In this document: positions 18,601 through 28,400 of the stretch, in pieces
How positions within the stretch are numbered: position 1 is the first letter of the stretch
How the letters are laid out: every line of letters starts with the position of its first letter
Source of the DNA: Commensalibacter oyaizuii
Lineage (GTDB): Bacteria; Pseudomonadota; Alphaproteobacteria; Acetobacterales; Acetobacteraceae
Direction: 5' to 3'
Assembly (NCBI RefSeq): GCF_029953265.1
Contig: NZ_JASBAO010000001.1
Coordinates: forward strand, 2,237,501-2,301,500
DNA length: 64,000 nt
Notes under the pieces: model-generated
The model's database searches: none
What the model was told of the DNA's origin: nothing
What the model saw: only the letters and a program-made list of their open reading frames with translations
Program-made: the position numbers and the translations under genes

Positions 18601-19170
18601 CACAAAAATTGGTAAGAAAATATTGGCTTCTTTTTGTGCTATTTTGGCGGCATTGACGGCGGCCTTGATTTGCAAGGGGTCTTGGCAGGTCTCAATTAAA
18701 AATCCATGAACACCCCCATCAATTAACCCGCGACATTGTTCTGTTATGGCGTTTTCCAAGGGATCATAAGCAATATTACCCAAAGAAGGTAGACGCGTTC
18801 CTGGGCCAATAGATCCAACAACAAAACGCTCCTTATTGTCAGCAAAGGATTCCGCGGCTTCGTTGGCAATCTCAGCTGCGCGTTTATTGATTTCACGTGT
18901 TTGGTCTTGCAGGTCAAACTCACTGAGGGTTGTGATCGATCCCCCAAAAGAATTGGTTTCGACAATATCTGCGCCTGCTGCAAAATATTGGCGATGGATA
19001 TCTCTAACTAAATCAGGTCTGGATAAATTTAGAACTTCTGTACAGTTCTCTTTGCCCCAAAAATCTTTATCGATATCAAGGTCAAGCATTTGAACGATAG
19101 ATCCCATTCCTCCATCACAAAGAAGAATATGGTGCTGTAATTTATTAAGAAGTTTGCTTTGTCCAGACAT
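15673..19170 (-). CDS. metH: Cobalamin-dependent methionine synthase
   Basis: Transfers a methyl group from methyl-tetrahydrofolate to homocysteine through methylcobalamin in the cytosol. All four modules are visible in the 1165 residues. The homocysteine domain (about 1-320) has the zinc motif GGCCGTNP near 291. The pterin domain (about 345-610) includes NSINFEDGE and GLSNISFGLNP. The B12 cap and Rossmann domains (about 640-880) have DVHDIGKN, whose His is the cobalt ligand (about 737). The AdoMet reactivation domain (about 910-1150) has RYSFGYPACP. Length is close to E. coli MetH (1227). It is a single gene, and I see no cobalamin riboswitch in its leader. A second, B12-free enzyme (metE) lies at 58675-60990. 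Confidence 0.97.
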   Translation of the reverse strand: MSGQSKLLNKLQHHILLCDGGMGSIVQMLDLDIDKDFWGKENCTEVLNLSRPDLVRDIHRQYFAAGADIVETNSFGGSITTLSEFDLQDQTREINKRAAEIANEAAESFADNKERFVVGSIGPGTRLPSLGNIAYDPLENAITEQCRGLIDGGVHGFLIETCQDPLQIKAAVNAAKIAQKEANIFLPIFVQVTIETTGTLLVGSDIAAAATVIDALDVQMMGMNCGTGPREMAEAIKWLSQYWPKLISMQPNAGLPELVDGKTHYPLSPEEMGHWMSRYIEEQKINMIGGCCGTNPNHIAAMHKILCERAQNEGTTSDRPKIIERTHHWVPSVASLFTSTPLRQENSLFSIGERCNANGSKKWRDLQAEQDWDGCVTVGREQLKEGSNALDVCMAFVGRDEDAEMREIIPRFTSSINAPLVIDSTGTDVIESCLKLHGGKPIINSINFEDGEEIAAERMVLARKFGASVIALTIDEVGMAKTPEDKLRITQRLVDFACNRYGLPQSDLMIDPLTFTIATGVEDDRKLGLWTLEGIKAIRDAFPDIQIVLGLSNISFGLNPAARAVLNSVFLHHAQKMGMTAAIVHVSKIRPLHLIDEAEIKVMEDLIFDRREGDYDPLKKVLEIFADRKASQAATRPIASTIEEQLHDRIVDGNRKGLEDDLKRAMETYPPLEIINNLLLNGMKTVGELFGSGKMQLPFVLQSAETMKAAVSFLEPFMEKTNEDTKGTMVLATVKGDVHDIGKNLVDIILSNNGFRVVNLGIKVPVADMINAAKEHRADAIGMSGLLVKSTVIMKDNLLEMAEQGLNIPVLLGGAALTRAYVDEDCAEVYKKNNGLVAYARDAFDGLTLMEKIASGQLDDYVAAQKVQNKRPKRNNKKETITAIPISAEEATKRRQDMAPKEDVPTPPFWGVRKLEAKMKAILPFLNERSLYQLQWGMKKQGKTLEEFLENAKTSLRPILHKLMDECEKENILQPQALYGYWKAAAEGEDLILFDEDGQTELCRFTLPRQHGANRFCITDFVRDIQDPVRDVIGLQVVTVGQQASDTARVWFEENRYQDYLYLHGLSVEMTEAMAEYTHQRMRSELGYISEDDPDMNKLLMQGYRGSRYSFGYPACPNLEDQKYILELLKADQLGITLSDEWQLHPEQSTSALVIFHPKAKYFII

Positions 19171-19616
19171 AAATGATCAAGCCTAATTTCAGAGAAGTGT
19201 AATATTATTTGATTTTTGGTTTATATCGCATAGATGTAAATAAGGATATGGATTTTAATCATTTATATTTTATTTTATACAAGATGAGTAGATTATAGAG
19301 GTAGTAAATGGTTTCCAATGTTCAAGATTATAGAATAGCCACTATCAATCGTAAAAAAAGTTATTTTATATGTATTGTTTAAAGTTTAGAAGTTGTTTTT
19401 TTGATTTTTGGGTTGTTAAAACTAATTTTTCTATATAATTGGAAATGGTTTGAATTATAATTATATACTTGATATGTTCCGTGGTGTTTCTGAAAGATCA
19501 GATTGTAATTGAAATAATTATATAATTATTTCATTTATTCTGTCTTTAACGCAGATTGTTGATTTTTCGAAGAAATACTAAGTTATTTTGTTGAGATTAT
19601 TGATAGAGGATGGTCG
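19171..19616. other. Divergent intergenic region between metH and the type I secretion ABC gene
   Basis: About 445 bases with promoters for both divergent genes. The only clear structure is the 24-bp perfect palindrome at 19510-19533. No riboswitch-like conserved boxes were recognised on the metH side. Confidence 0.5.
19510..19533. promoter_or_regulatory. 24-bp perfect palindrome upstream of the type I secretion operon, candidate operator
   Basis: The half site TGAAATAATTAT is followed directly by its exact reverse complement ATAATTATTTCA, with no spacer. It ends 83 bases before the GTG start at 19617, so it lies where an operator or promoter-proximal element would be. The arms are A/T-rich, which makes a chance palindrome more likely than in mixed sequence. 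The full 24-base symmetry is still notable. Confidence 0.45.
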
Positions 19617-21896
19617 GTGGATCAACCAAAAAATACTCCCCCTCAGGCAGGGTCTGGGAATGCCAAAGACGAAGCACAATCAACGCACGCCCGTCTTTCA
19701 CCAATGATGATCCGTATTCGTGCTACAATGGCTGCTGCAAAGCATCATGGTATTGATTTGGATATGCGTGACCTTGCGACAGAACCTGGTGAAGATTCTC
19801 CCTCTCCAGCAACGCTCGCGCGTTGGTTGAATGGGCAAGGTTTAGTTGCCAAGGGAATGCGTCTTAAATGGCGCTATCTTATTCGTTTATACAATTCTCC
19901 TCCAGTTGTGTTGATGTTTAAGGACGGTTCTGCTGGGTTAATGGTTGGGGTTAATCCTCAAAAAAGGGTGGTTTTTTTAAGAGATCCATTGGGTAAAGAA
20001 ACTGATCAACCTGTTGCCGTAGACGAATTCCGCTTACGTCAAGCTTGGACAGGCGATGTCTTGTTGGTTAAGCGAAATCGTAATCTGTCTGAAGCAGATG
20101 CCAAGATTAATTTTGCTTGGTTGTTTAAGATGGTGTTGCGAGAACGGGCATCGTTACGCGATATTGCAATTGCGTCAATGGTTATTAGTGTTTTGCAAAT
20201 TTTTCCTGCTTTCATTGTGATGCAGGTTGTAAACCGCGTGATTGCGTTTCATTCGACAGCGACATTAATATCGATTACTGGACTTTTAATTGTCTTGTGC
20301 TTTTATGAAGTATTAATTAGTTATGCACGTCGTGAATTAACGGCTGTATTGGCTAACCGTCTGGATGCACGTATTTCAATTCACACTTATAATCGTTTAT
20401 TGTCGTTACCGTTGGAATTCTTTGAACGTCAACAGGCGGGGCGGATTGTGGGTAAAGTATCTCAAATTTATCAGGTTCGTGATTTTATTACGGGGCGTTT
20501 ATTATCAACATTTTTAGATTTATTTACCCTTGTCGTGATCTTGCCTTTTTTGTTTTACATCAGTGCAACTTTAGCATGGATGACAGTTGCAGCAGCAGGG
20601 GCAATTGGTTTGCTGGTTGTCGCATTTATGCCCCCTCTAATGAAGCTGTACAACAAACGTATTGAAGCAGAAATGACTCGTGGTTCGATGATGTATGAAA
20701 CGGTTGCTGGCATTCGAACCGTTAAAACCTTGGCACTTGAACCTGCTAGACGGCAGGAATGGGACGAGGTCATTGCTGAGGTTTCTAAATGGCGTTTATC
20801 GACGTCAAGGATGCAAAATTGGCCTGAAACTTTAGTTATGCCGCTAGATTTCTTCATTAATCGTGGTGTTATTCTTATTGGTGCTTTTATTGCAATTAGC
20901 GATCCTACTTCTGGCGTAGATGCTGGGTCTGTTGTTGCTTTTATGATGTTAGGTGGCCGTGTTGCTGCACCTTTGGTAGGGTTAGCAAAGTTAATGTCGT
21001 CGATGCTAGAAGTGCAAACTTCTTTGGGGCAAGCTGGTGAGATATTAAACAACCCAACAGAAACGAAAGAATTAACGACAGGATTACGCCCTAAAATTAT
21101 CGGAGCGCTTTCCTTTGAGGGAGTTAATTTTACTTATCCTGGTGGTAGTAATAGAGCATTAAAAGATTTAACCTTTTCTATACCTGCTGGAACGATGTTA
21201 GGGCTAGTTGGTCGAAGTGGTTCCGGTAAATCAACGATTACGCGTTTGCTACAGGGGGTCAGTCGTAACTATACTGGTTTTCTGAGGCTAGATGGGGTAG
21301 ATCTGCGCGAAATTAATTTGACACATTTGCGTCGTTCTTTTGGTGTCGTGTTACAAGATAACTTCTTATTTCGTGGAACTATTCGGGATAATATCACAGC
21401 TGGTCGTCCAGGATTGACGATGGATGATGTTATTCGCGCTGCTCGTTTAGCAGGGGCAGAAGAGTTTATTGAGCGTATGCCTGCTGGATATGATACTTTT
21501 ATTGAGGAAGGATCGACTAATATTTCTGGTGGGCAGCGGCAACGGTTAGCGATTGCACGTGCAGTAATTTTAGATCCAAAATTTATGATTTTAGATGAAG
21601 CAACTTCAGCTTTAGATCCAGAGAGTGAAGCACTAGTTAATGCCAACTTGGAGCGTATTGCAAAGGGGCGCACAATGGTTATTGTTTCACATAGATTATC
21701 TTCTTTGGTAAATTGTGATAAAATTTTGGTTCTGGATCAGGGGGTTATGCAATCTATTGGTAATCATGAAGAGTTATTGGAAAATTGTGAAATTTACAGA
21801 ACCTTGTGGCTGCAACAAAATAGACATACTCAAGCGCGCGAGCAGGCTAAAAAAGATAATTCAGCTGATGATTCATTGGTTCCAGAGGGGGCGTAA
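19617..21896 (+). CDS. Type I secretion ABC transporter (peptidase/ATP-binding, HlyB/LapB-like)
   Basis: A 759-residue inner-membrane exporter with a GTG start, supported by AGAGGA 6 bases upstream. Residues about 30-155 form a C39-peptidase-like domain without the catalytic Cys. This is as in HlyB and LapB, where it docks unfolded RTX substrate instead of cutting a leader. Six membrane helices lie at about 185-480. The ATPase domain shows Walker A GRSGSGKST (about 532-540), signature SGGQRQRLAIARA (about 635) and Walker B FMILDEATSALD (about 660). It is followed after 2 bases by the HlyD-type adaptor. No RTX substrate gene or TolC homologue is in the window. Confidence 0.92.
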   Translation: MDQPKNTPPQAGSGNAKDEAQSTHARLSPMMIRIRATMAAAKHHGIDLDMRDLATEPGEDSPSPATLARWLNGQGLVAKGMRLKWRYLIRLYNSPPVVLMFKDGSAGLMVGVNPQKRVVFLRDPLGKETDQPVAVDEFRLRQAWTGDVLLVKRNRNLSEADAKINFAWLFKMVLRERASLRDIAIASMVISVLQIFPAFIVMQVVNRVIAFHSTATLISITGLLIVLCFYEVLISYARRELTAVLANRLDARISIHTYNRLLSLPLEFFERQQAGRIVGKVSQIYQVRDFITGRLLSTFLDLFTLVVILPFLFYISATLAWMTVAAAGAIGLLVVAFMPPLMKLYNKRIEAEMTRGSMMYETVAGIRTVKTLALEPARRQEWDEVIAEVSKWRLSTSRMQNWPETLVMPLDFFINRGVILIGAFIAISDPTSGVDAGSVVAFMMLGGRVAAPLVGLAKLMSSMLEVQTSLGQAGEILNNPTETKELTTGLRPKIIGALSFEGVNFTYPGGSNRALKDLTFSIPAGTMLGLVGRSGSGKSTITRLLQGVSRNYTGFLRLDGVDLREINLTHLRRSFGVVLQDNFLFRGTIRDNITAGRPGLTMDDVIRAARLAGAEEFIERMPAGYDTFIEEGSTNISGGQRQRLAIARAVILDPKFMILDEATSALDPESEALVNANLERIAKGRTMVIVSHRLSSLVNCDKILVLDQGVMQSIGNHEELLENCEIYRTLWLQQNRHTQAREQAKKDNSADDSLVPEGA

Positions 21897-21898
21897 TC

Positions 21899-23467
21899 AT
21901 GGTAGATGATAACAACAATAATCAGTTGCCTGATGGCGTTCAATCAAACCAAAGCGATATAACGGATCAAAATAAAACATTGGATGTTACTAAGACAACT
22001 TCTAAAAGCATTCAGGGGGCAAGTAATTCCCAACCCGCTAAAAATGATGATGAAGATCACGTGCCTGATGGATATATTTTACCTGATGCAGGCAAGGATG
22101 ATAGCTTTCAAGCAGACATGCCTGTTGCTTTATTAGAGTTTCATTCGCCAACTTCTGCTGCAATTAATATGCCTCCCACGGCTTCTGCTCAGTATTTGAC
22201 ATGGTTGGTCAGTGCGTTGGCGTTATTTTCTATCATCGGTATGTATGTATTTCCATTAAATAAAGTAGTGACCGCGGATGGAAGGTTAGTTTCAACAGCA
22301 ACACCTCTACTTGTTCAGCCATTAGAACAAAGTATCATTAAATCTATTGATGTTCGAGAAGGAGATTTTGTAAAAAAAGGGCAAATTTTGGCACATCTTG
22401 ACCCGACATTGACAGAGGCTGACATTGATAATTTGCGTGTGCAAGTAAGTAGTGAGCAAGCACAATACGATCGTTTACGGGCAGAGGCTGACGAAAAGAA
22501 TTATACTGTAGACCCTTCTAATCCTTATTCTGTTGAACAGGGCAATGCATTCTTAAAACGTAAGTTGGAATATAACGCCAAGGTAGAAGGTTTTGATCAA
22601 AAAATTCAAGAACAATTAGCAATGTTAAAAAACTACAAGGCTAGCGTTGCTGTTTTGCGCGGTCGTGTTCAAGTAGCATCAGATGTCCATCAAATGCGTC
22701 GAAAATTGCAAGATGAAGAGGTAGGTAGTAAGCTATCGACTTTGGGTGCCCAAGATACATTGATGGACGTTGAAAGTAAATTGATTACGTCTCAGCAAGG
22801 AGTAACCCAAACAGAGAAAAAAATTGCTAGTTTGCAAGCTGATAAAACCGCCTATATTGAAAATTGGAAAGGTCAAGTTTATAAAGAGCTGACAGATGTA
22901 CAAAAGCAGTTATCCACCAATGAGAGTGATTATAAAAAAGCAAAACTACGTCAGGAAAAGGTTTTATTAACTGCTGAGCAAGATTCGATTGTCTTATCAA
23001 TTGCTAAAGGATCGGTGGGATCTGTATTAAATGCTGGTGCTCCTTTTATCACTTTGATTCCTGTTGGAACAGGACTAGAAGTAGAAACGGCTATTTCTGG
23101 TGATGAGGTTGGATATTTAAAACTTGGTGATAAGGCAATTATTAAGTTTGATACTTTCACCTATACGCAATATGGAGGTGCTGAAGCAGTTGTCACTCAA
23201 ATTAGCCCAGATGTGTTCCAACCTGGCGATATGACACAAGAAACCAACCGTCTAGGTGCTGCTCCGCTAACATTTCGTGAGAAACCGTTTTTCAGAGCAC
23301 GGTTGAAGATTGAGAAATATACATTGCATGGGGTTCCTAATTTCTTTCACCCTATGCCTGGTTTAACGGTTAAGGCGGATATTAATGTTGGGAAACGAAC
23401 TGTTGCACAGTATCTAATGAATAATCTCATTCCTAAGTTATCACAGGGGATGAGGGATCCTCAATAA
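21899..23467 (+). CDS. HlyD-family type I secretion periplasmic adaptor
   Basis: A 522-residue membrane-fusion protein. An acidic, Gln/Asn/Asp-rich cytoplasmic tail (about 1-95) precedes one membrane helix (about 100-120, LVSALALFSIIGMYVFPL). The lipoyl half-motif IIKSIDVREGDFVKKGQILAHLDPTLTEAD follows, then a long alpha-hairpin with coiled-coil character (about 170-350) and a beta-barrel domain near the C-terminus. It links the ABC transporter to an outer-membrane TolC-like channel. The cytoplasmic tail is longer than in E. coli HlyD (about 60 residues) and might engage cargo. The start is 2 bases after the ABC gene stop, so the two are one operon. Confidence 0.92.
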   Translation: MVDDNNNNQLPDGVQSNQSDITDQNKTLDVTKTTSKSIQGASNSQPAKNDDEDHVPDGYILPDAGKDDSFQADMPVALLEFHSPTSAAINMPPTASAQYLTWLVSALALFSIIGMYVFPLNKVVTADGRLVSTATPLLVQPLEQSIIKSIDVREGDFVKKGQILAHLDPTLTEADIDNLRVQVSSEQAQYDRLRAEADEKNYTVDPSNPYSVEQGNAFLKRKLEYNAKVEGFDQKIQEQLAMLKNYKASVAVLRGRVQVASDVHQMRRKLQDEEVGSKLSTLGAQDTLMDVESKLITSQQGVTQTEKKIASLQADKTAYIENWKGQVYKELTDVQKQLSTNESDYKKAKLRQEKVLLTAEQDSIVLSIAKGSVGSVLNAGAPFITLIPVGTGLEVETAISGDEVGYLKLGDKAIIKFDTFTYTQYGGAEAVVTQISPDVFQPGDMTQETNRLGAAPLTFREKPFFRARLKIEKYTLHGVPNFFHPMPGLTVKADINVGKRTVAQYLMNNLIPKLSQGMRDPQ

Positions 23468-23497
23468 TAATGAAAATATAAAGTTGGGAGAGTGGTA

Positions 23498-25381
23498 GTG
23501 CGGGGTTTATTTGGGTCTTCAAAAAAGCGTCAAGAGAAGAAAATTGATAAATTTTTGAAAAAAGCAAAAGCAGCTTATGATGAACAAAATTATACGGTTG
23601 CTTTTGAACAATATTCCCAGGCAGCAGCTCTTCAATCCGCAGAAGCTCAGTATTGGTTGGGTATGTGTTATTTGGGGGGGCACGGTGTTGTTTTAAGTAT
23701 TCGGGATGCCGTATCTTGGCACGAAGCTGCATCTGCTGGAGGATGGGTTCCTTCCCAGCACATATTGGCTTTACTATACATGCAAGGCGTTCCCGAAACA
23801 CAGGAAGTTACTGGTGCTAATTTATTAGATGTTGTAAAAGAAAATTACGAAACGATTAAACCTGATTTAGATAAGGCACGCTTTTGGGCAAAAAAAGCTG
23901 CTGAAAATGGTTATGCTGAAGGTCAGGCTTTATATGCTTATCTATTATCTTTAAATACAAATGATGAAGATGTTATTAAGGAGGCTTTAAATTTATACGA
24001 CCAGGCCATTGCTCAAGATTCTGCCCAAGGGTATATGGGTAAAGGATTGCTGTTATTAAGACTAGGCTCAACGCAAGAGGATTATGCAAAAGCTGCAGAA
24101 TTTTTAAAGATTGCTGCAGAAAGGAAAATGGGTTCTGCCATTCAAAAGCTTGGTGTTATGTATGCTACGGGACAAGGGGTTCCTCTTGATTATGAAAAGG
24201 CAGCACAATATTATAAAGAAGCAGCTGAGTTGGGTATTCGTGAGGCCCAAGCTTTGTACGGTGTTGCTTTAAAAAAAGGACAGGGTGTAGAGCAGAATTT
24301 TATTCAGGCTGAAACTTGGCTTCGAAAAGCAGCTATGAAAGGGGATATCGAAGCTGCGGTTGTTTTAGCAGATATGAACGGCCAAGGAAACGATGATATT
24401 CCGCCCAATTATACAGAAGCATTTCGTTGGTATTCATATGCTGCACAATGTGGTCATTTATCCGCAATACGTACCATAGGGTTATTATATTTAAATGGCT
24501 TAGGGGTTGAAAAATCTGTTGATAGGGCAATCCATTTTTTTAAAAGTGCAGCCCAAAAAGGAGATGTGACTTCAATTATTACTTTGGGTGATCTTGCACT
24601 ACAATTACCTCAGTCTTCTATTGATTTGGACGAAATTATACAGGAGTTTTTGATTCCTGGGGCTGAGCAAGGCAATCAAGCGATTATGTTTAACTTGGCT
24701 ATGGCCTTATTGAAAAGCAATAGTAATAACTCTGATGTTGAAAAAGAGAAGCAAGCAAGGGAATGGTTAAGGAGATGTTGTGAAGAAATTGTTCCTGCAC
24801 GATATTGGTATGCTCGTCTTTTGATTCAAGGAACAGGTGGGGACAAAGATATCACAGAGGGGTATAAATGGATGGCTTCTGCAGCTGACGCTGGTTTTGC
24901 AGAGGCGCAGCTGCTGTGGGCCGGCATTTTATTAGAAGGTTATGCCAATAATGGTCAGATAATGGCACAGGAAGCTTTAAAGTATTATCATTTAGCCGCT
25001 GAACAAGGAAATATACCTGCAATGTTCGCACTAGGTGCAATGTATGGCGGCGGAAACCATATAGAGCCAGATCGTGTTAAAGCACAAGAATGGTTTACTA
25101 AAGCTGCCGAGAAGGGACACCCAAAAGCTCAGTTAATGTTAGGGCGATATTTTGCAAAAGGATTAGTTGAAGAGCAAAATTTAATTAAGGCACGCTATTG
25201 GTTGGGGGTTGCCAAGGATAACGGTGAAAAAGAAGCTCAAACCGATTTAGATCATTTAGAACAATTTGGCGCATTACCTGATGGTATTCAAAATAACGCT
25301 ACGCAGGATCATGTTTCTGACAAAAAGCAAAATAATAATGTAGAAATTGCCCCTGGATTATTTTTTGTAAAAAGTAATTAA
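23498..25381 (+). CDS. Sel1-repeat (SLR/TPR-like) protein
   Basis: About 627 residues made almost wholly of Sel1-like repeats of about 36 residues, with the usual A-x-x-x-G-x-x-L-G-x-x-Y/M-x-x-G-x-G-V pattern. Examples are AQYWLGMCYLGGHGV, AIQKLGVMYATGQGV and AIRTIGLLYLNGLGV. The start is set at the GTG at 23498 because GGGAG at 23486-23490 then has a 7-base spacer. The GTG at 23492 would leave one base. There is no clear signal peptide, and the basic N-terminus (KKRQEKKIDKFLKKAK) points to a cytoplasmic scaffold. It lies 30 bases after the HlyD gene and before glycosyltransferases. I infer it helps assemble or regulate the secretion/glycosylation machinery. Confidence 0.85.
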   Translation: MRGLFGSSKKRQEKKIDKFLKKAKAAYDEQNYTVAFEQYSQAAALQSAEAQYWLGMCYLGGHGVVLSIRDAVSWHEAASAGGWVPSQHILALLYMQGVPETQEVTGANLLDVVKENYETIKPDLDKARFWAKKAAENGYAEGQALYAYLLSLNTNDEDVIKEALNLYDQAIAQDSAQGYMGKGLLLLRLGSTQEDYAKAAEFLKIAAERKMGSAIQKLGVMYATGQGVPLDYEKAAQYYKEAAELGIREAQALYGVALKKGQGVEQNFIQAETWLRKAAMKGDIEAAVVLADMNGQGNDDIPPNYTEAFRWYSYAAQCGHLSAIRTIGLLYLNGLGVEKSVDRAIHFFKSAAQKGDVTSIITLGDLALQLPQSSIDLDEIIQEFLIPGAEQGNQAIMFNLAMALLKSNSNNSDVEKEKQAREWLRRCCEEIVPARYWYARLLIQGTGGDKDITEGYKWMASAADAGFAEAQLLWAGILLEGYANNGQIMAQEALKYYHLAAEQGNIPAMFALGAMYGGGNHIEPDRVKAQEWFTKAAEKGHPKAQLMLGRYFAKGLVEEQNLIKARYWLGVAKDNGEKEAQTDLDHLEQFGALPDGIQNNATQDHVSDKKQNNNVEIAPGLFFVKSN

Positions 25382-25439
25382 CCAATTTCTAATTTTTTTA
25401 CTTTATTGCAATATAAAGGCACAACATTAAGAGGTTTCG

Positions 25440-28400
25440 GTGCCAAAAACAAAACAAGAAAAATTATTAGAATATGCTCGTAAAAAAGCAGAAGGAATGG
25501 AACGCATAAGGCAAAATGCGCAATCTGCTTATATTCGAGCCCAAGAGGAAAAAAACAAAGGGAACATAAAAGCCTCCATTCAATGGATGGATCGTGCCCA
25601 TCGTCTAGCACTACGTAATCCAAATATAACGTTTGATTTGGCTATGTTATATTTAAAGCAAAAGCAACATGATCAAGCCTATACACTTCTTAATCCTTTA
25701 ATGGGTAAATTTGATTTTTATGAAGGGTGGCTGGCGCTAGCCTTGGTTATAGCGACAAAGAAAGATTTTGATCGGTTATTGACCATTCTAGAACATGCCT
25801 TATCACATCACTGTCCTGTATTGGAAACGTGGCCATTAGTTATTAATTTAACTAAAAAATTGCAAATGAATGGGTGTTGTGGATTAGTTGGTTCTATGGG
25901 GCAGGCATGGATTTCGACTTTCAAACCAGGCTCAGTTTCTTTGTTTTTAGATGATAATTATTTGGGCGAGACTAATAACAAATATTTTAATTTACCAGAA
26001 GGGTGGCAAGATTGCCAAGATCTGCATGTGCAACAAGATGGTGTTTCGTTACTTGGTAGTCCGATTGATATACAAAGTATTTGTCGCACAGAGGGGTTTG
26101 TTGAAATTGACCAAGGTCATATGTCTGGATGGTTGTGGTATCCTGCTGAACCAGAAAGATTACCTGTATTAAGTTTTTATAATTCTAAGAACATTCTTGA
26201 GAAGCAAATTACTGTTCAAGATTATTTCGAAATTGCGCATTTGGACGTGCCGCTATTTCGCGCCAAATGCTTCAAATTACCTTTAGAGGATTTTTCTCCT
26301 GAATTATATGCAGTTAAAGACGAACAACAAAGAAACTTAATTGGCAGTCCAATTGATCCATGGATATTGATTCCAAAGCAAAAAAAACTAAGAAGTATTA
26401 CGAAAAAACATCAGTTATGTGTTCCAGTTTCTGCCTTTTTTTATGGAGAAAAACCTCAGATTGCATCAAAAAAAGCAATGGGTTTGGTAATCATTGTACC
26501 CGTTTATAAAGGAATAGAGGAAACCATTGCTTGTGTAGAAGCAGTTTTACAGACAGTTCCTGATGATGTGATTATTCAGCTTGTAGATGATTGTTCGCCT
26601 GAGAGTGAATTAATAGATATTTTAAGAGATAATGTTGACAATCAGCAGATTTATTTAATTCAACATCATGAAAACAAAGGGTTTCCAGGTGCGGTTAACA
26701 GTGGTATTCGTGCGTGGCCTGGTTATGATGTTATCTTACTTAATAGTGATACGTTGGTGGCTAAAGGATGGATAGAATCTTTACGTAAAGCAGCTTATAG
26801 CCAAATAGATATTGGAACCGTTACACCGTTTTCAAATGATGCCAGTATTTTTTCTTATCCCTATTATGATCAAGAAAATCCTGTGCCTTCTATTAAAGAA
26901 GTAAAATCTTTAATGCGATTAATGCAAAAAGTAAATGCAGGGGTGGTTGTTCAAGCCCCCACAGCGCATGGCTTTTGTATGTACATTCGTCATGATTGTC
27001 TTAAGCAGACAGGCCTGTTAAGAGAGAATTTATTTGCCCAAGGATATGGTGAAGAAAACGATTTTTGTATGCGTGCTCAACATTTAGGCTGGCGTCATGT
27101 TGTGGCTGCAGATGTTTTTGTCGGGCATAAAGGTGGCGTTTCTTTTCAACGCAGTAAGAATGCTTTGTTAAGGCGTAACATTAAGATTTTAAACGATTTA
27201 TATCCTGGTTACGATCAAATGGTAAAAACCTATATGGATCGGGATTTTTTACGTAACTATCGTCGTAATTTGGATATACAACGTTTACAAAATTTTTATA
27301 AGGCCAAGAAAAAACAAGGTATTGTATATCGTTATGCCTTGATCATTACCCATGCTTATGGGGGAGGGGTTGAACGTGCGGTTCAAGAACGTATATATAA
27401 GTTACGCTTAAAAGGAATGATACCAATATTGATACGACCAACAATATTGGGTGATGGGTGCCAGTTAGAAATACAATTTAAATCTGAGACGATACTCTAT
27501 AATGAGATTACAGAGTTATATCCCAACCTTGTTTTCAGTCTACCTTGCGAATACTCTATTTTGTTGCAATTTTTACAAAAAATGGATATCCAATCTCTAG
27601 AGGTCCATCATTTTTCAAATCATCATGATGCTGTGCGTCAATTATTATATGATTTATCGATACCTTATCATGTTTATATACATGATTACATGGTTTTTTG
27701 TCCAAGAATATCTTTGCTAAATGCTGATAAAAGATATTGTGGCGAACCTAAACAATTATCTAAATGTCAAGCATGTGTTGACTTAATGCCAGCAAGTAGA
27801 GAAAATCTAATTGACATGGATTCTTGGATTCAACGTTCACAAAATGAATTGATGCATGCACAACGTGTCATTACCCCTTCTAAAGATACGGCAGCAAGAA
27901 TTAAAAAGCATTTTCCAATGCTTAAGAAAATTGATGTTGAAGAATTAGAGGATGATCGTCCAGATTTAACTATCGAACAACTGGCATTTTTTTCACAACA
28001 TACTGACAAAATCCCTGAAACAGAAATACAAAAAGATATTTATACACATTCTTATAAAGTCTGTTTAATCGGAGCAATCGGAATTGAAAAAGGTTTTGAT
28101 ATTTTAAAGGCTTTGGTAGCTGATGCAGATCAAAGAGATTTGCCTTTAGAATTTGTATTGGTGGGACGTACGGTTGATGACCAATTATTTCTTAATAGTA
28201 ATCGTTTATTCATTACAGGCAGTTATAAGGAAGAAGAGGCAGTTGATTTGGTAAATCGACAGCAGGCAGACATAGCGTTCTTTCCAGCAATTTGGCCAGA
28301 GACGTGGTGTTATGCTTTAAGCATTGCTTGGCGTGCAGGGTTGAAAACAGTTGCCTTTGATTTGGGAGCAATTGCACAAAGGATAAAAACAACACAACGA

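Noticed and set aside
19171-19400. Possible SAM or cobalamin riboswitch in the metH leader
   Set aside because: No conserved boxes or fold of SAM or cobalamin riboswitches could be recognised by eye. A covariance search would decide.
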